Positions 42,965 to 50,230 of a stretch of 64,000 bases of DNA are shown here, piece by piece. Positions within the stretch are counted from its first letter, which is position 1; each line of letters starts with the position of its first letter. The stretch lies in the NCBI GenBank assembly GCA_030430205.1, contig JAUIGE010000004.1:62001-126000 (forward strand), written 5' to 3'. The translations under genes and the position numbers were made by a program. The DNA comes from Bacteroidia bacterium (lineage in GTDB: Bacteria > Bacteroidota > Bacteroidia > J057). The notes beneath the pieces were generated by a model. The model did not search any database. It was not told the origin of the DNA and saw only the letters and a list, made by a program, of their open reading frames with translations.

Positions 42965-43626
42965 TTTTTTGTGATAATCCATTGGTAGCGGAAAGCCCAT
43001 CTCCAATGTATCGTGCTTTTATGTTCAATTTTTTGGGCAAAACTTTCTAAATCCATTCGCTTAAATCCTCTCAGAATGGAGATTAACCCATCCGTTCTGA
43101 TCATTTTATTTTTAATGAAAAGCGCCAACAGGCTAAATAAATAGTAGGCCATCGGATGACGATGCAGATCATTAACAACCACTCCGATGCGTGCATTGTT
43201 AAGGATTTTTTGAATAAAAGTGAATGCTACCTCATCTTCAAAATGATGTAGAAATAAAGTGCAGAGACCGATGTCATAGCTTGTATGTTGAAACGCATCG
43301 GAGAGTACATCCTGTTTGAGGTAGGATATTTCAGGATAAGCGGTGGACAATTCGATTGCATAGTCGATCGTGGTTGGGTTTGCGTCTATGCCCATCAATC
43401 GAAAGGTAAAACCTTTCTTTTTGCCCCATTTGGCGATCTTCCGGAGCATATCTCCATGTCCACAACCAAAATCCACGATGGCGATTTCCTGCTCAGGAGG
43501 ATGGTTTTTGAGCAAAACTTCCAATCCTGTCAGGGTAACCCGGTTGCCTCCAAGCCATTGGTTGATATTGCCGAGTTGGTCTAAGGTATTGATAAGGATT
43601 TCGCCGCTCATCCCGAGATCATCCAT
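42961..43626 (-). CDS. Class I SAM-dependent methyltransferase
   Basis: 221 residues from ATG 43626, five bases after the stop of the FAD gene; a start at 43668 would overlap that gene. The SAM-binding motif I is VDFGCGHGDMLRKIA (about 45), followed by the acidic LMGIDANP (motif II) and DIGLCTLFLHHFED. Its place between an oxidoreductase and a type III PKS suggests O- or C-methylation of the polyketide product, as the methyltransferases BpsB and SrsB do in analogous clusters, although those belong to a different fold. Confidence 0.9.
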   Translation of the reverse strand: MDDLGMSGEILINTLDQLGNINQWLGGNRVTLTGLEVLLKNHPPEQEIAIVDFGCGHGDMLRKIAKWGKKKGFTFRLMGIDANPTTIDYAIELSTAYPEISYLKQDVLSDAFQHTSYDIGLCTLFLHHFEDEVAFTFIQKILNNARIGVVVNDLHRHPMAYYLFSLLALFIKNKMIRTDGLISILRGFKRMDLESFAQKIEHKSTIHWRWAFRYQWIITKK

Positions 43627-43631
43627 GATCT

Positions 43632-44795
43632 CTATTTCTTTGCTTCTATGGGTTGTGTTGATCCACATTCATTTTCGGGTTTCATCGGTTTCCCATGTGT
43701 TCTTTTGATGACATGAGGTAACACAAAGGGAAATGCGCGTAGGCAAATCATGATAATTTCGGAAAAGATACCCAATCTAAATAAGCTCGCAATAAGATGA
43801 CCTGATTTTAGGCGGGAGCCAAACTCTTTATTCCATACCCTGGCGTAGCTGGCTTCCAATGCACTTCGTGATGGAATCTCGCCAGCGGTGAATTTCAGGA
43901 TGTGTTGAGAGACCATCTGAGCAGCTCTGATGGCCATGCTCATGCCATTGCCTGCGAGGGGATGTATCATGCCTGCGCTATCGCCACACATGAGGATGTG
44001 ATTTTCCACGGGAGCTTTCGCAGCAAATGAGACCTGGCTGATGGTCAAAGGCTTCTCAAAAGCGATCTCATACTTCTCAAATGCCTGCCTGAGGAAGGTA
44101 TTTTTGCTGAGCACCTGCTCCTGAAAATCCTCCATGTTTTTAAATTTTTTAAAAGACTTAAAATCTGTCAGATAACAGATGTTGATGTGATCATTTTCAA
44201 CTTTTGAGATGCCACAGTAGCCCCCGTTGAAGTTGTGCAGTTCTACTTTGTCTTCCGGGAAAGTACCTCGATAGTGCGCTTTTACGCCTAAAAAGGGCGA
44301 TGGCCTTTGGATGAAATCCCTTTTCATCTTCACATCGATATTGGATCGTTTGCCAAAAGCGCCAATCACCAGGGGGGAATGGAAATCCCCATGCTTATGG
44401 GTGCCCACGGTAAATTGATCCTTATCAAATTGAATGTCATGGACCGTAGCCTGGAGGATGGTAGCGCCGTATTGCGCTGCCAGCTTCGCCAGCTCAGCAT
44501 CTATGCAATACCTGCTGATGCCAAATCCGCCTAAGGGTAATCGGATGCTTACAGATCTGCTCCCCGCCGTACTCAGGCTAAAGTCTGTGATCTTTGTGGC
44601 GCCAAAATCGAAGGGATTAAACCCCAAAGAAGTTAAATAAGGCAGCACCTCATTGGAGATATACTCTCCGCAGACCTTATGCCTGGGGTAGCTATGCTTT
44701 TCTATTAATAAGACTTTTACGCCATTTTTAGCAAGATGCAGGGCACTTGTTAAGCCGGCTAATCCCCCTCCAATGATGATGACCTTATATGACAA
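43632..44795 (-). CDS. FAD-dependent oxidoreductase (geranylgeranyl-reductase/phenol-hydroxylase-like)
   Basis: 387 residues. The N-terminal dinucleotide fold is IIIGGGLAGLTSALHLA with the GxGxxG-type pattern, LIEKHSYPRHKVCGEYIS follows (Arg/Lys-rich with CGE), and a second FAD motif is CGDSAGMIHPLAGNGMSMA (about 293). The pattern is that of the geranylgeranyl reductase-like and p-hydroxybenzoate-hydroxylase-like group. First gene of the operon; it may hydroxylate or oxidise the aromatic product, as SrsC does for streptomycete phenolic lipids. Interspersed leader copy C lies upstream. Confidence 0.88.
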   Translation of the reverse strand: MSYKVIIIGGGLAGLTSALHLAKNGVKVLLIEKHSYPRHKVCGEYISNEVLPYLTSLGFNPFDFGATKITDFSLSTAGSRSVSIRLPLGGFGISRYCIDAELAKLAAQYGATILQATVHDIQFDKDQFTVGTHKHGDFHSPLVIGAFGKRSNIDVKMKRDFIQRPSPFLGVKAHYRGTFPEDKVELHNFNGGYCGISKVENDHINICYLTDFKSFKKFKNMEDFQEQVLSKNTFLRQAFEKYEIAFEKPLTISQVSFAAKAPVENHILMCGDSAGMIHPLAGNGMSMAIRAAQMVSQHILKFTAGEIPSRSALEASYARVWNKEFGSRLKSGHLIASLFRLGIFSEIIMICLRAFPFVLPHVIKRTHGKPMKPENECGSTQPIEAKK

Positions 44796-45018
44796 AATGT
44801 AGAGTTTTTAGTGAAAAAGAAGAATAGACGCTGGTAAGGCAGATGGTTATGATAAAAAATGTAGGCTCGCTTAAAATGATCCCCCCTGTTTAAAACATCT
44901 TCAATCCTAAAAACCAGTGTCGATCTGCGTCAAAATTCTTCTTCTATCTATGTCAACCCCCGCCCCAAACCATCAGCGCTCAAACTCAGGAAATCGCAAT
45001 TCCGGTATCACCGTGTTT
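44796..45018. other. Intergenic region between the PKS operon and a DUF1016 gene
   Basis: Holds leader-element copy C (44820-44881) and, at 44926-44945, ATCTGCGTCAAAATTCTT, the same distal word found next to copy B. No coding signal. The promoter of the eight-gene operon should lie here on the minus strand. Confidence 0.5.
44820..44881 (-). repeat. Interspersed leader element, copy C (upstream of the PKS operon)
   Basis: Read toward the operon it has AAGCGAGCCTACATTTT, TTATCATAACCATCTG and ACCAGCGTCTATTCTTC, 25 bases before the ATG of the FAD gene (44795). Same order and orientation as the other copies. Confidence 0.88.
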
Positions 45019-46053
45019 TTATTCATCATGGTCTTGTTCTGTAGCGTTTAGCTCTTTGAGGATCAGGGCTTGCAGTTTGTCTTTTGGCAGGAGCAGTTGG
45101 TATTCGGCTACGCCTATGGGCTTGTTGATGTCTTGCAGGGCAATTTCAACATCGAGGTGGTCTTTATCAGCGCAGAGAATGATGCCGATAGAGGGCTTTT
45201 CGTTTTCGCCTTTTTCGATTCGGTCGAGCAGGGAGAGGTAGAAGTTCATCTTGCCCACGTATTCGGGCTTGAAGCTGCCTATTTTCAGCTCAATCGCCAC
45301 CAAAGAGCGCAAGCCTCTATGAAAGAAAAGCATGTCTACAAAATACTCTTTGCTGTTAAATTCCAGTCGGTATTGGTTGCCAATAAAAGAGAAGCCCTTG
45401 CCTAATTCCAGAATGAAAGCCCTGATTTTGGCAATGAGTTTTTGCTCCAGTTCTCTTTCTTTGAGGGGTGCGGTGATCCCTAAAAAACCCAGGTTGTAGC
45501 TGCTTTTGAACACTTCATTGGCGTATTCGGCATGAACTTCGGGGAGCGTCTGGTCAAAATTATGGGTCTTGATCTGTTGTTGTGCCTGGCTGTAGGTATC
45601 CATCTTTAAGGCATTGAGCAGCAAGTCTCTCGACCAGCCTTTGGTGAGGATTTCGTCTGCGTAGAACCTTACGGCATGATGCGACTGAATTTTATCGAGC
45701 AGAAGCAGGTTGTGCCCCCATGGCAAAACTGCTACAGCTTGTAGCAGTTTTTCATCTGCCTGATGATAGCGCTCATAAAAGCGTTTCATATTCCACAAAT
45801 TCCGTGGCGACACGCCCATATCGGGAAACTCGCTTTTCAAATCGACAGAAAGCTGTTTTACCACGCCACTGCCATAGCCCTCTGCCACTTGTTTTTCAAA
45901 GAGCAGTTTGCCCAGCTTCCAATAAATCGTATTGGCGCTGCGGTTGACTTGTTTGGCAATGGCCGTACGGGCTGCACGGATTTCCATAACCGCCAACCTG
46001 AGGATTTCAGCATACACATCATGGTTCAGATTTGAGGGGCTATTCTTACTCAT
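45019..46053 (-). CDS. DUF1016 / PD-(D/E)XK nuclease domain protein (YhcG family), full length
   Basis: 344 residues. N-terminal DUF1016 domain: RSANTIYWKLGKLLFEKQ, SPRNLWNMKRFYERY, LPWGHNLLLLDKI. C-terminal nuclease domain from about 190: YRLEFNSKEYFVDMLFFH with Asp, then LVAIELKIGSFKPEYVGKMNFYL giving the Glu-x-Lys of a PD-(D/E)XK site. YhcG proteins are linked with restriction-modification and other defence islands and with DNA repair of stalled structures. The gene follows a 225-base remnant that looks like the start of a type I restriction R subunit. Probably a functional orphan. Confidence 0.9.
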   Translation of the reverse strand: MSKNSPSNLNHDVYAEILRLAVMEIRAARTAIAKQVNRSANTIYWKLGKLLFEKQVAEGYGSGVVKQLSVDLKSEFPDMGVSPRNLWNMKRFYERYHQADEKLLQAVAVLPWGHNLLLLDKIQSHHAVRFYADEILTKGWSRDLLLNALKMDTYSQAQQQIKTHNFDQTLPEVHAEYANEVFKSSYNLGFLGITAPLKERELEQKLIAKIRAFILELGKGFSFIGNQYRLEFNSKEYFVDMLFFHRGLRSLVAIELKIGSFKPEYVGKMNFYLSLLDRIEKGENEKPSIGIILCADKDHLDVEIALQDINKPIGVAEYQLLLPKDKLQALILKELNATEQDHDE

Positions 46054-46073
46054 AAGCTGCTAATCCTGAAATT

Positions 46074-46298
46074 TCACGCCCCTGGGCTAGTTTTTGTAAT
46101 TGGGGCGCCTTTAATATTGGCAAAAGGTGTAATGAAGGGGGGTACCATCTTCCCGTTGGAAATATTGTCTTTCATCCAACAATTTAGATGCTGCAAAAAC
46201 ATCGGGTTCGATGATTTAACGATATCCAGTCGATAGGTATATTTAAGCTCCGTTAGTTGCTTGATTAGGTTTTCTTCTATTTGAGATTCTTTAGTCAT
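46074..46298 (-). pseudogene. Remnant resembling the N-terminus of a type I restriction HsdR subunit
   Basis: 74 residues opening with TKESQIEENLIKQLTELKYTYRLDI, which resembles the start of many HsdR proteins (ESQIE...L..LKYTYR.DI). After that the sequence does not resemble HsdR further (MKDNISNGKMVPPFITPF), and it ends after about one tenth of the normal length (about 1000 residues). No nuclease or helicase motifs remain. Twenty bases before the DUF1016 nuclease gene in the same direction. Most likely the stump of a deleted restriction operon. Confidence 0.6.
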
Positions 46299-46373
46299 TC
46301 ATTTTCGAATAAATGGAGAAAGCCAAAATACTTCTTTTATCTCGTTTTGCGATAGATAAATCGGTCATTATTA

Positions 46374-46437
46374 AGAATAGACGCTGGTAAGGCAGATTTT
46401 ATGATAAAAAATGAAGGCTCGCTTAGATGATCCACCC
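46374..46437 (-). repeat. Interspersed leader element, copy D
   Basis: Contains AAGAATAGACGCTGGTAAGG, TTTTATGATAAAAAATGAAGG and CTCGCTTAGATGATC on the + strand. It precedes the minus-strand HsdR-like remnant at 46298 and is oriented like the other copies relative to a minus-strand gene. Confidence 0.85.
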
Positions 46438-46448
46438 TTCCCAACTCA

Positions 46449-47831
46449 TCAATTCTCCCTCGCAAAGTCCAGACTCAGCTTCAGTTCCTGAAGCGCGCCT
46501 TCCCACTCGGCGAGTGATAGCGCATCGCTATAGGCCTGCGCGGCCTCGGTGGTCGCTGCGCGGATCTGCTCCGTCCAGTTGTCGAGCAGGGCTTCGACTT
46601 CTGCTTTGGCCATGGGCCCCTGGATCAATTGATCTTTCAATTCGGCGTATTTGTCGGTGAAGCTGGCCCAGCCAGCGGTCAGCTTATCGCAGGCGGCGGA
46701 GCGCTGCTGGAAGTTGAAAGAGCCATAGGTGAAGCGTTTGCAATCGTTGCGGGTCTCGCCCCAGGCGTCTGCGATGGGCGTGACGGGATTGACGTTATGG
46801 CGGATGTTTTCGAATGCATTGTCGAGGTCCCAGGGGATCAGGTGCAGCCGTGCCGCCTGCGGCTCCTCATACCAATAGTAGTTGTGGCTGCTGCAGCCAA
46901 AGAAATTGCAATACCAGTGAAATGCGCCATCGTCATTTCGGATGGCGCGGTCTACGACGGCGTAAGCGATGATCTCGTCTATATCCATCCATTTTCGGAT
47001 GAGGGCTTGCATGCTGTCGGGATGCGCCTGCTGGATTTCCTGCCCGAAAGTGCGGATAAGGGCGGCTGAAGGATTTTCATCTTCATTGGTCTGGAGGGCT
47101 TTGAGGTAGTTTTGCTCCGAAAAAGGGTTGCCGCGATGGTCTACGGGCCATATCTCTTTGTAGAGATTGCCTTCGCCTTCCTCAAAGTGATAGCGCGTAA
47201 AGCGCCCGTCGACCTCCTCTACGAGGATAAAGAGCCCGGCAAATTTGCCGTTGATCATCAGCCGTGCATGCACGGCGCGGGGGGCGGGAACGCCCATTTC
47301 ACGGAAAAGGTGGTAGCCCAGGCGGTCACGCATCTGCGTGGGATCGAGGTTCATGGAATGAAGCTGCAGCTTCTTCAATTTGTAAAATTTCGTATCCGAG
47401 CCTTCCCAGTTGATTTTGACTTTCATGGAAAGTTTGGGACAGGTCTTGTGGCCGGAGGGATTGTTCCAATCCGAGCCCGAGACACAGCCGACAAAGCCGC
47501 CAATGGAGCCTTTGTAGCGAATGCCCACGGGGCTGATGCTTTCGCCTTCGAAGCTGAGGCTTCCCTCCACATATTGCTCCGCAGCGGGGTCTGCATCTAT
47601 TTTGGCCAGATTGGCCGGGGGGATAGTCAGTTCAAAGGTGTGCAGTTTGGAGGGGTCAAAGATGTAATCTGATTTCGTGTTGAGGTATTTTTCATTTCCT
47701 GTGGGAATGATGGTCTCTACCTGGGTGCCGGGATCGGGATTAGGATCGGGATTGGGTGTGCTGCTATCGGGTTCACAGCCTGTCAGGATGAAGAGGAGAA
47801 TCAGAAAGAATGGTGGGATGCCTTTTTTCAT
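46449..47831 (-). CDS. CotH kinase family lipoprotein
   Basis: 460 residues from ATG 47831, which gives the lipoprotein signal LILLFILTGC followed by a Pro/Asp-rich linker (PNPDPNPDP). CotH features: VGIRYKGSIGGF, KLSMKVKINWE, LGYHLFREMGVPAPRAVHARLMINGKFAG, FILVEEVDGRF and the late LIPWDLDNAF with Asp residues for metal binding. CotH-like proteins phosphorylate spore-coat proteins in Bacillus; those in Bacteroidota are surface proteins of unknown target. Codons above 47831 translate the interspersed leader element and are excluded. Confidence 0.9.
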   Translation of the reverse strand: MKKGIPPFFLILLFILTGCEPDSSTPNPDPNPDPGTQVETIIPTGNEKYLNTKSDYIFDPSKLHTFELTIPPANLAKIDADPAAEQYVEGSLSFEGESISPVGIRYKGSIGGFVGCVSGSDWNNPSGHKTCPKLSMKVKINWEGSDTKFYKLKKLQLHSMNLDPTQMRDRLGYHLFREMGVPAPRAVHARLMINGKFAGLFILVEEVDGRFTRYHFEEGEGNLYKEIWPVDHRGNPFSEQNYLKALQTNEDENPSAALIRTFGQEIQQAHPDSMQALIRKWMDIDEIIAYAVVDRAIRNDDGAFHWYCNFFGCSSHNYYWYEEPQAARLHLIPWDLDNAFENIRHNVNPVTPIADAWGETRNDCKRFTYGSFNFQQRSAACDKLTAGWASFTDKYAELKDQLIQGPMAKAEVEALLDNWTEQIRAATTEAAQAYSDALSLAEWEGALQELKLSLDFAREN

Positions 47832-47856
47832 GATTGGTTGGGTAAATGAAGAGATG

Positions 47857-47915
47857 AAGAATAGACGCTGAATACGCAGATTTTTATGATAAGAAAGGTA
47901 GGCTCGCTTAAATGA
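47857..47915 (-). repeat. Interspersed leader element, copy E (upstream of CotH gene)
   Basis: On the + strand: AAGAATAGACGCTGAATACG, then TTTTTATGATAAGAAAGGTAGG and CTCGCTTAAATGAT. It ends about 26 bases before the CotH start when read toward the gene. Confidence 0.88.
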
Positions 47916-47954
47916 TTTATACGGAACTGAACCTCTTCCAAAGATAGCTTTTTT

Positions 47955-47990
47955 AAAAAAAAAGCAACCCATGTATTTCACACAGGTTGC
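47955..47990 (-). terminator. Intrinsic terminator of the chalcone-isomerase-like gene
   Basis: On the minus strand, GCAACC (complement of 47985-47990) and GGGTTGC (complement of 47964-47970) form a stem extended by TGTG...ACAT, followed by nine T residues (complement of 47955-47963). It lies 48 bases beyond the stop at 48038. Confidence 0.85.
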
Positions 47991-48037
47991 CATGGTATGT
48001 TATGCTTTCGCTAAGAAGAAGCCTTAGCCTTCATCGA

Positions 48038-48616
48038 TCAGTCAAGTCCCAACATGCCTTCCATAAGGTCCTCGTCAGCAGGTTCTTTGCAAAACCAGAT
48101 GCCGAAGAGGGCTTTTTTGAAGTCAAGTCCGGTGATGGTGTCCTTCAACTTGTTGTTGAGGTAAACCTGAACGCCTGTACCGGGGGTATAGATGATGTTA
48201 TAATTGTTGCCGGATACGATTTCGTTCATCTTGAAGATATTGATGAACTGATCGATTTTGGCCTGGCTTGTGCGGTAGCCGTCTTTTGCTGCTTTTGCAA
48301 ATCCTTCTTTACACGCTTCGATCATTTTATCAGAAGTGATCATGCCAGAGACGATCTGGAGGCGGATAGCCATGGGCTCGTCAGTTGTGATGACCTTTTT
48401 GGCATCAGAGGTTTTTGTCTTGACAAAAAGGCTTCCCACATAAAGATCGATCCAGTATTTTTCCCTCAATCCGGCCCCGTTGAGGGTGAGTTGGGTGCCG
48501 TTGGCATCCAGTGTATTGGGGACTTGCTGTCCGAAATATTTGGTGGTTTGGCCCATGACCGGCGCCCATCCAGAGATAAGGAAGATCACTGCTAGTGATA
48601 GGATCAATTGTTTCAT
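48038..48616 (-). CDS. Secreted chalcone-isomerase-fold protein
   Basis: 192 residues with a signal peptide (LILSLAVIFLISGWAPVMGQ). LTLNGAGLREKYWIDLYVGSLFVK, then RLQIVSGMITSDKMIEACKEGF, and IIYTPGTGVQVYLNNKLKDTI and FGIWFCKEPAD near the end are typical of the bacterial chalcone isomerase-like family. Bacterial members have the fatty-acid-binding fold rather than proven isomerase activity and are mostly periplasmic. Despite the chalcone-synthase-like gene 5 kb away, it is in a separate transcript, so a shared pathway is not supported. Confidence 0.85.
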   Translation of the reverse strand: MKQLILSLAVIFLISGWAPVMGQTTKYFGQQVPNTLDANGTQLTLNGAGLREKYWIDLYVGSLFVKTKTSDAKKVITTDEPMAIRLQIVSGMITSDKMIEACKEGFAKAAKDGYRTSQAKIDQFINIFKMNEIVSGNNYNIIYTPGTGVQVYLNNKLKDTITGLDFKKALFGIWFCKEPADEDLMEGMLGLD

Positions 48617-48758
48617 TTTTTTCTAGTTAAGTTGAATATGACAATACAAAGGATAAAGATAAGAATTTTCGGTCCAGAGGATACATCATTCTTTTCAGAT
48701 GTAACTGTTCTATTTTCGGCTTTATTTTATTCAAGATGAGAATTATATCGTGACTAAC

Positions 48759-49577
48759 ATGAAACATTCCTCAACCTTCCATCACGAAAGCATCCAGGGC
48801 TTCAAGTTTGGATCCAATCCCCTGGGCAAGCCCAGGCTGTTTTCACACGTCTACTTTGTAGACGGCTTGCTGATTGACACGGGGCATAGCAATATGCGCA
48901 AGGAAGTGCTCGCGAGGCTGGAGCCTCTTCCGGTGGAGCAGCTCTTGCTGACACATCATCATGAGGACCATAGCGGCAACCTCCACGCGCTGCAAGCGCG
49001 TATCAACCGTCCCACCTACGCCTCCACGCGCTGCGTGGAGATCATGAAAAATCCCCCGGGCATCAGCCCGGCTCAGTGGCTCTATTGGGGCAATCGCCCC
49101 CCCAACTTCCAGCTACAAGCGAAAGATACTTTCATCGAGACGCCCAACCACCGCTTCGAGATCATTCCCGTTCCGGGACATGCCGAGGACATGGTATGCC
49201 TCTATGAGGCGAAGCAGGGCTGGCTGTTTTCAGCCGATCTGTGGGTGAGTTCCTATATCCGCTATTTTATGCGGTCGGAGAGCATGTCGCAGCAGATAGT
49301 GTCTATCCGGCGGGTGCTGGAGTTGGATTTTGAGGTGCTGCTGTGCAGCCACAACCCGCAGCTTGCCGGTGGCAAGCCTAAGTTGGAGGCGAAGCTTCAA
49401 TTTTTTGAAGACTTCTATGGCAAGGCTGCTGCCTTGCGGCAGCGGGGGATGGATGCGCGCAGCATCATGAAGGAAATGCAGCTCCATGAAAAATGGCCGG
49501 TGTGGCTCCTTTCCCTCGGACAATTATCGACCCTGAATATGGTAAAGGCTGTGATTCGGGATGAAGCATCCACATAA
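48759..49577 (+). CDS. MBL-fold metallo-hydrolase
   Basis: 272 residues from ATG 48759; a GTG at 48750 is also in frame. LIDTGHSN, LTHHHEDHSG (the HxHxDH zinc motif, about 66-71), VPGHAEDMVCLY (third His) and FSADLWV (Asp bridging metals) then CSHNP (last His) form a complete metal-binding set. Glyoxalase-II-like members hydrolyse thioesters or lactones; the C-terminal helical part is about 60 residues. No signal peptide. Substrate unknown. Confidence 0.9.
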   Translation: MKHSSTFHHESIQGFKFGSNPLGKPRLFSHVYFVDGLLIDTGHSNMRKEVLARLEPLPVEQLLLTHHHEDHSGNLHALQARINRPTYASTRCVEIMKNPPGISPAQWLYWGNRPPNFQLQAKDTFIETPNHRFEIIPVPGHAEDMVCLYEAKQGWLFSADLWVSSYIRYFMRSESMSQQIVSIRRVLELDFEVLLCSHNPQLAGGKPKLEAKLQFFEDFYGKAAALRQRGMDARSIMKEMQLHEKWPVWLLSLGQLSTLNMVKAVIRDEAST

Positions 49578-49655
49578 TTGAGCCCGGATGTTTTTCTCCC
49601 AGGCAACCTTTTCCCTCCCTTTGCAATATGGCTCAATAGAAGGCTGAATTTGTAC

Positions 49656-50192
49656 ATGCGTAGCGAGGACACACACCTTATACAAAAATCCCTGAAAGGG
49701 AATAAGGCAGCCATCAAAAAGCTGTACGAAAGCCACGAGCGGTATTGGTTTAGCCTCTGCCTGCGCTATGGCAGAAACAGGGCGGAGGCGCAGGATATCT
49801 TTCAGGAAGGCGTGGCGAGGGTGTTTCAGATGCTGAAAAAGTATGATGCTGCAAAGGGCAGCTTTCCGGGATGGTCCAATAAGGTGATGGTCAATGCAGC
49901 CTTACAGTATTTGAAAAAAACGCATTGGCAGCAGTCTTTTGAAGATCTGGCTATCATGGAAAATGAGGGAGAAGTGACGGAGGATGCCCTGGGAAAAATC
50001 ACCACCAAAGAGCTGATCGAAGTGGTACAACAACTGCCCTCGGGCTATCGAATGGTTTTCAATATGTATGAAATAGAAGGTTATAGCCATAAAGAAATCG
50101 CTGAAGCGCTGGGCATCTCAGTAGGGACTTCTAAATCTCAGCTTTCCAAAGCAAAAAAAGCTTTGCAGCAGAAATTAAACATCCTGTTTTAG
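49656..50192 (+). CDS. ECF-type RNA polymerase sigma factor
   Basis: 178 residues from ATG 49656; upstream in-frame codons run through the preceding intergenic sequence and lack homology. Region 2 is LYESHERYWFSLCLRYGRNRAEAQDIFQEG (residues about 22-51), and region 4 is LPSGYRMVFNMYEIEGYSHKEIAEALGISVGTSKSQLSKAKKAL near the end with a clear HTH. It should direct transcription of an envelope-linked regulon. The gene for a membrane protein with an anti-sigma-like position follows 38 bases later. Confidence 0.93.
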   Translation: MRSEDTHLIQKSLKGNKAAIKKLYESHERYWFSLCLRYGRNRAEAQDIFQEGVARVFQMLKKYDAAKGSFPGWSNKVMVNAALQYLKKTHWQQSFEDLAIMENEGEVTEDALGKITTKELIEVVQQLPSGYRMVFNMYEIEGYSHKEIAEALGISVGTSKSQLSKAKKALQQKLNILF

Positions 50193-50230
50193 CAATTTCT
50201 TAAAGCACATTTTTTACTGCTTCAAAAGTC

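Noticed and set aside
47832-47993. N-terminal extension of the CotH protein
   Set aside because: It translates leader-element copy E; the ATG at 47831 gives a clean lipoprotein signal.
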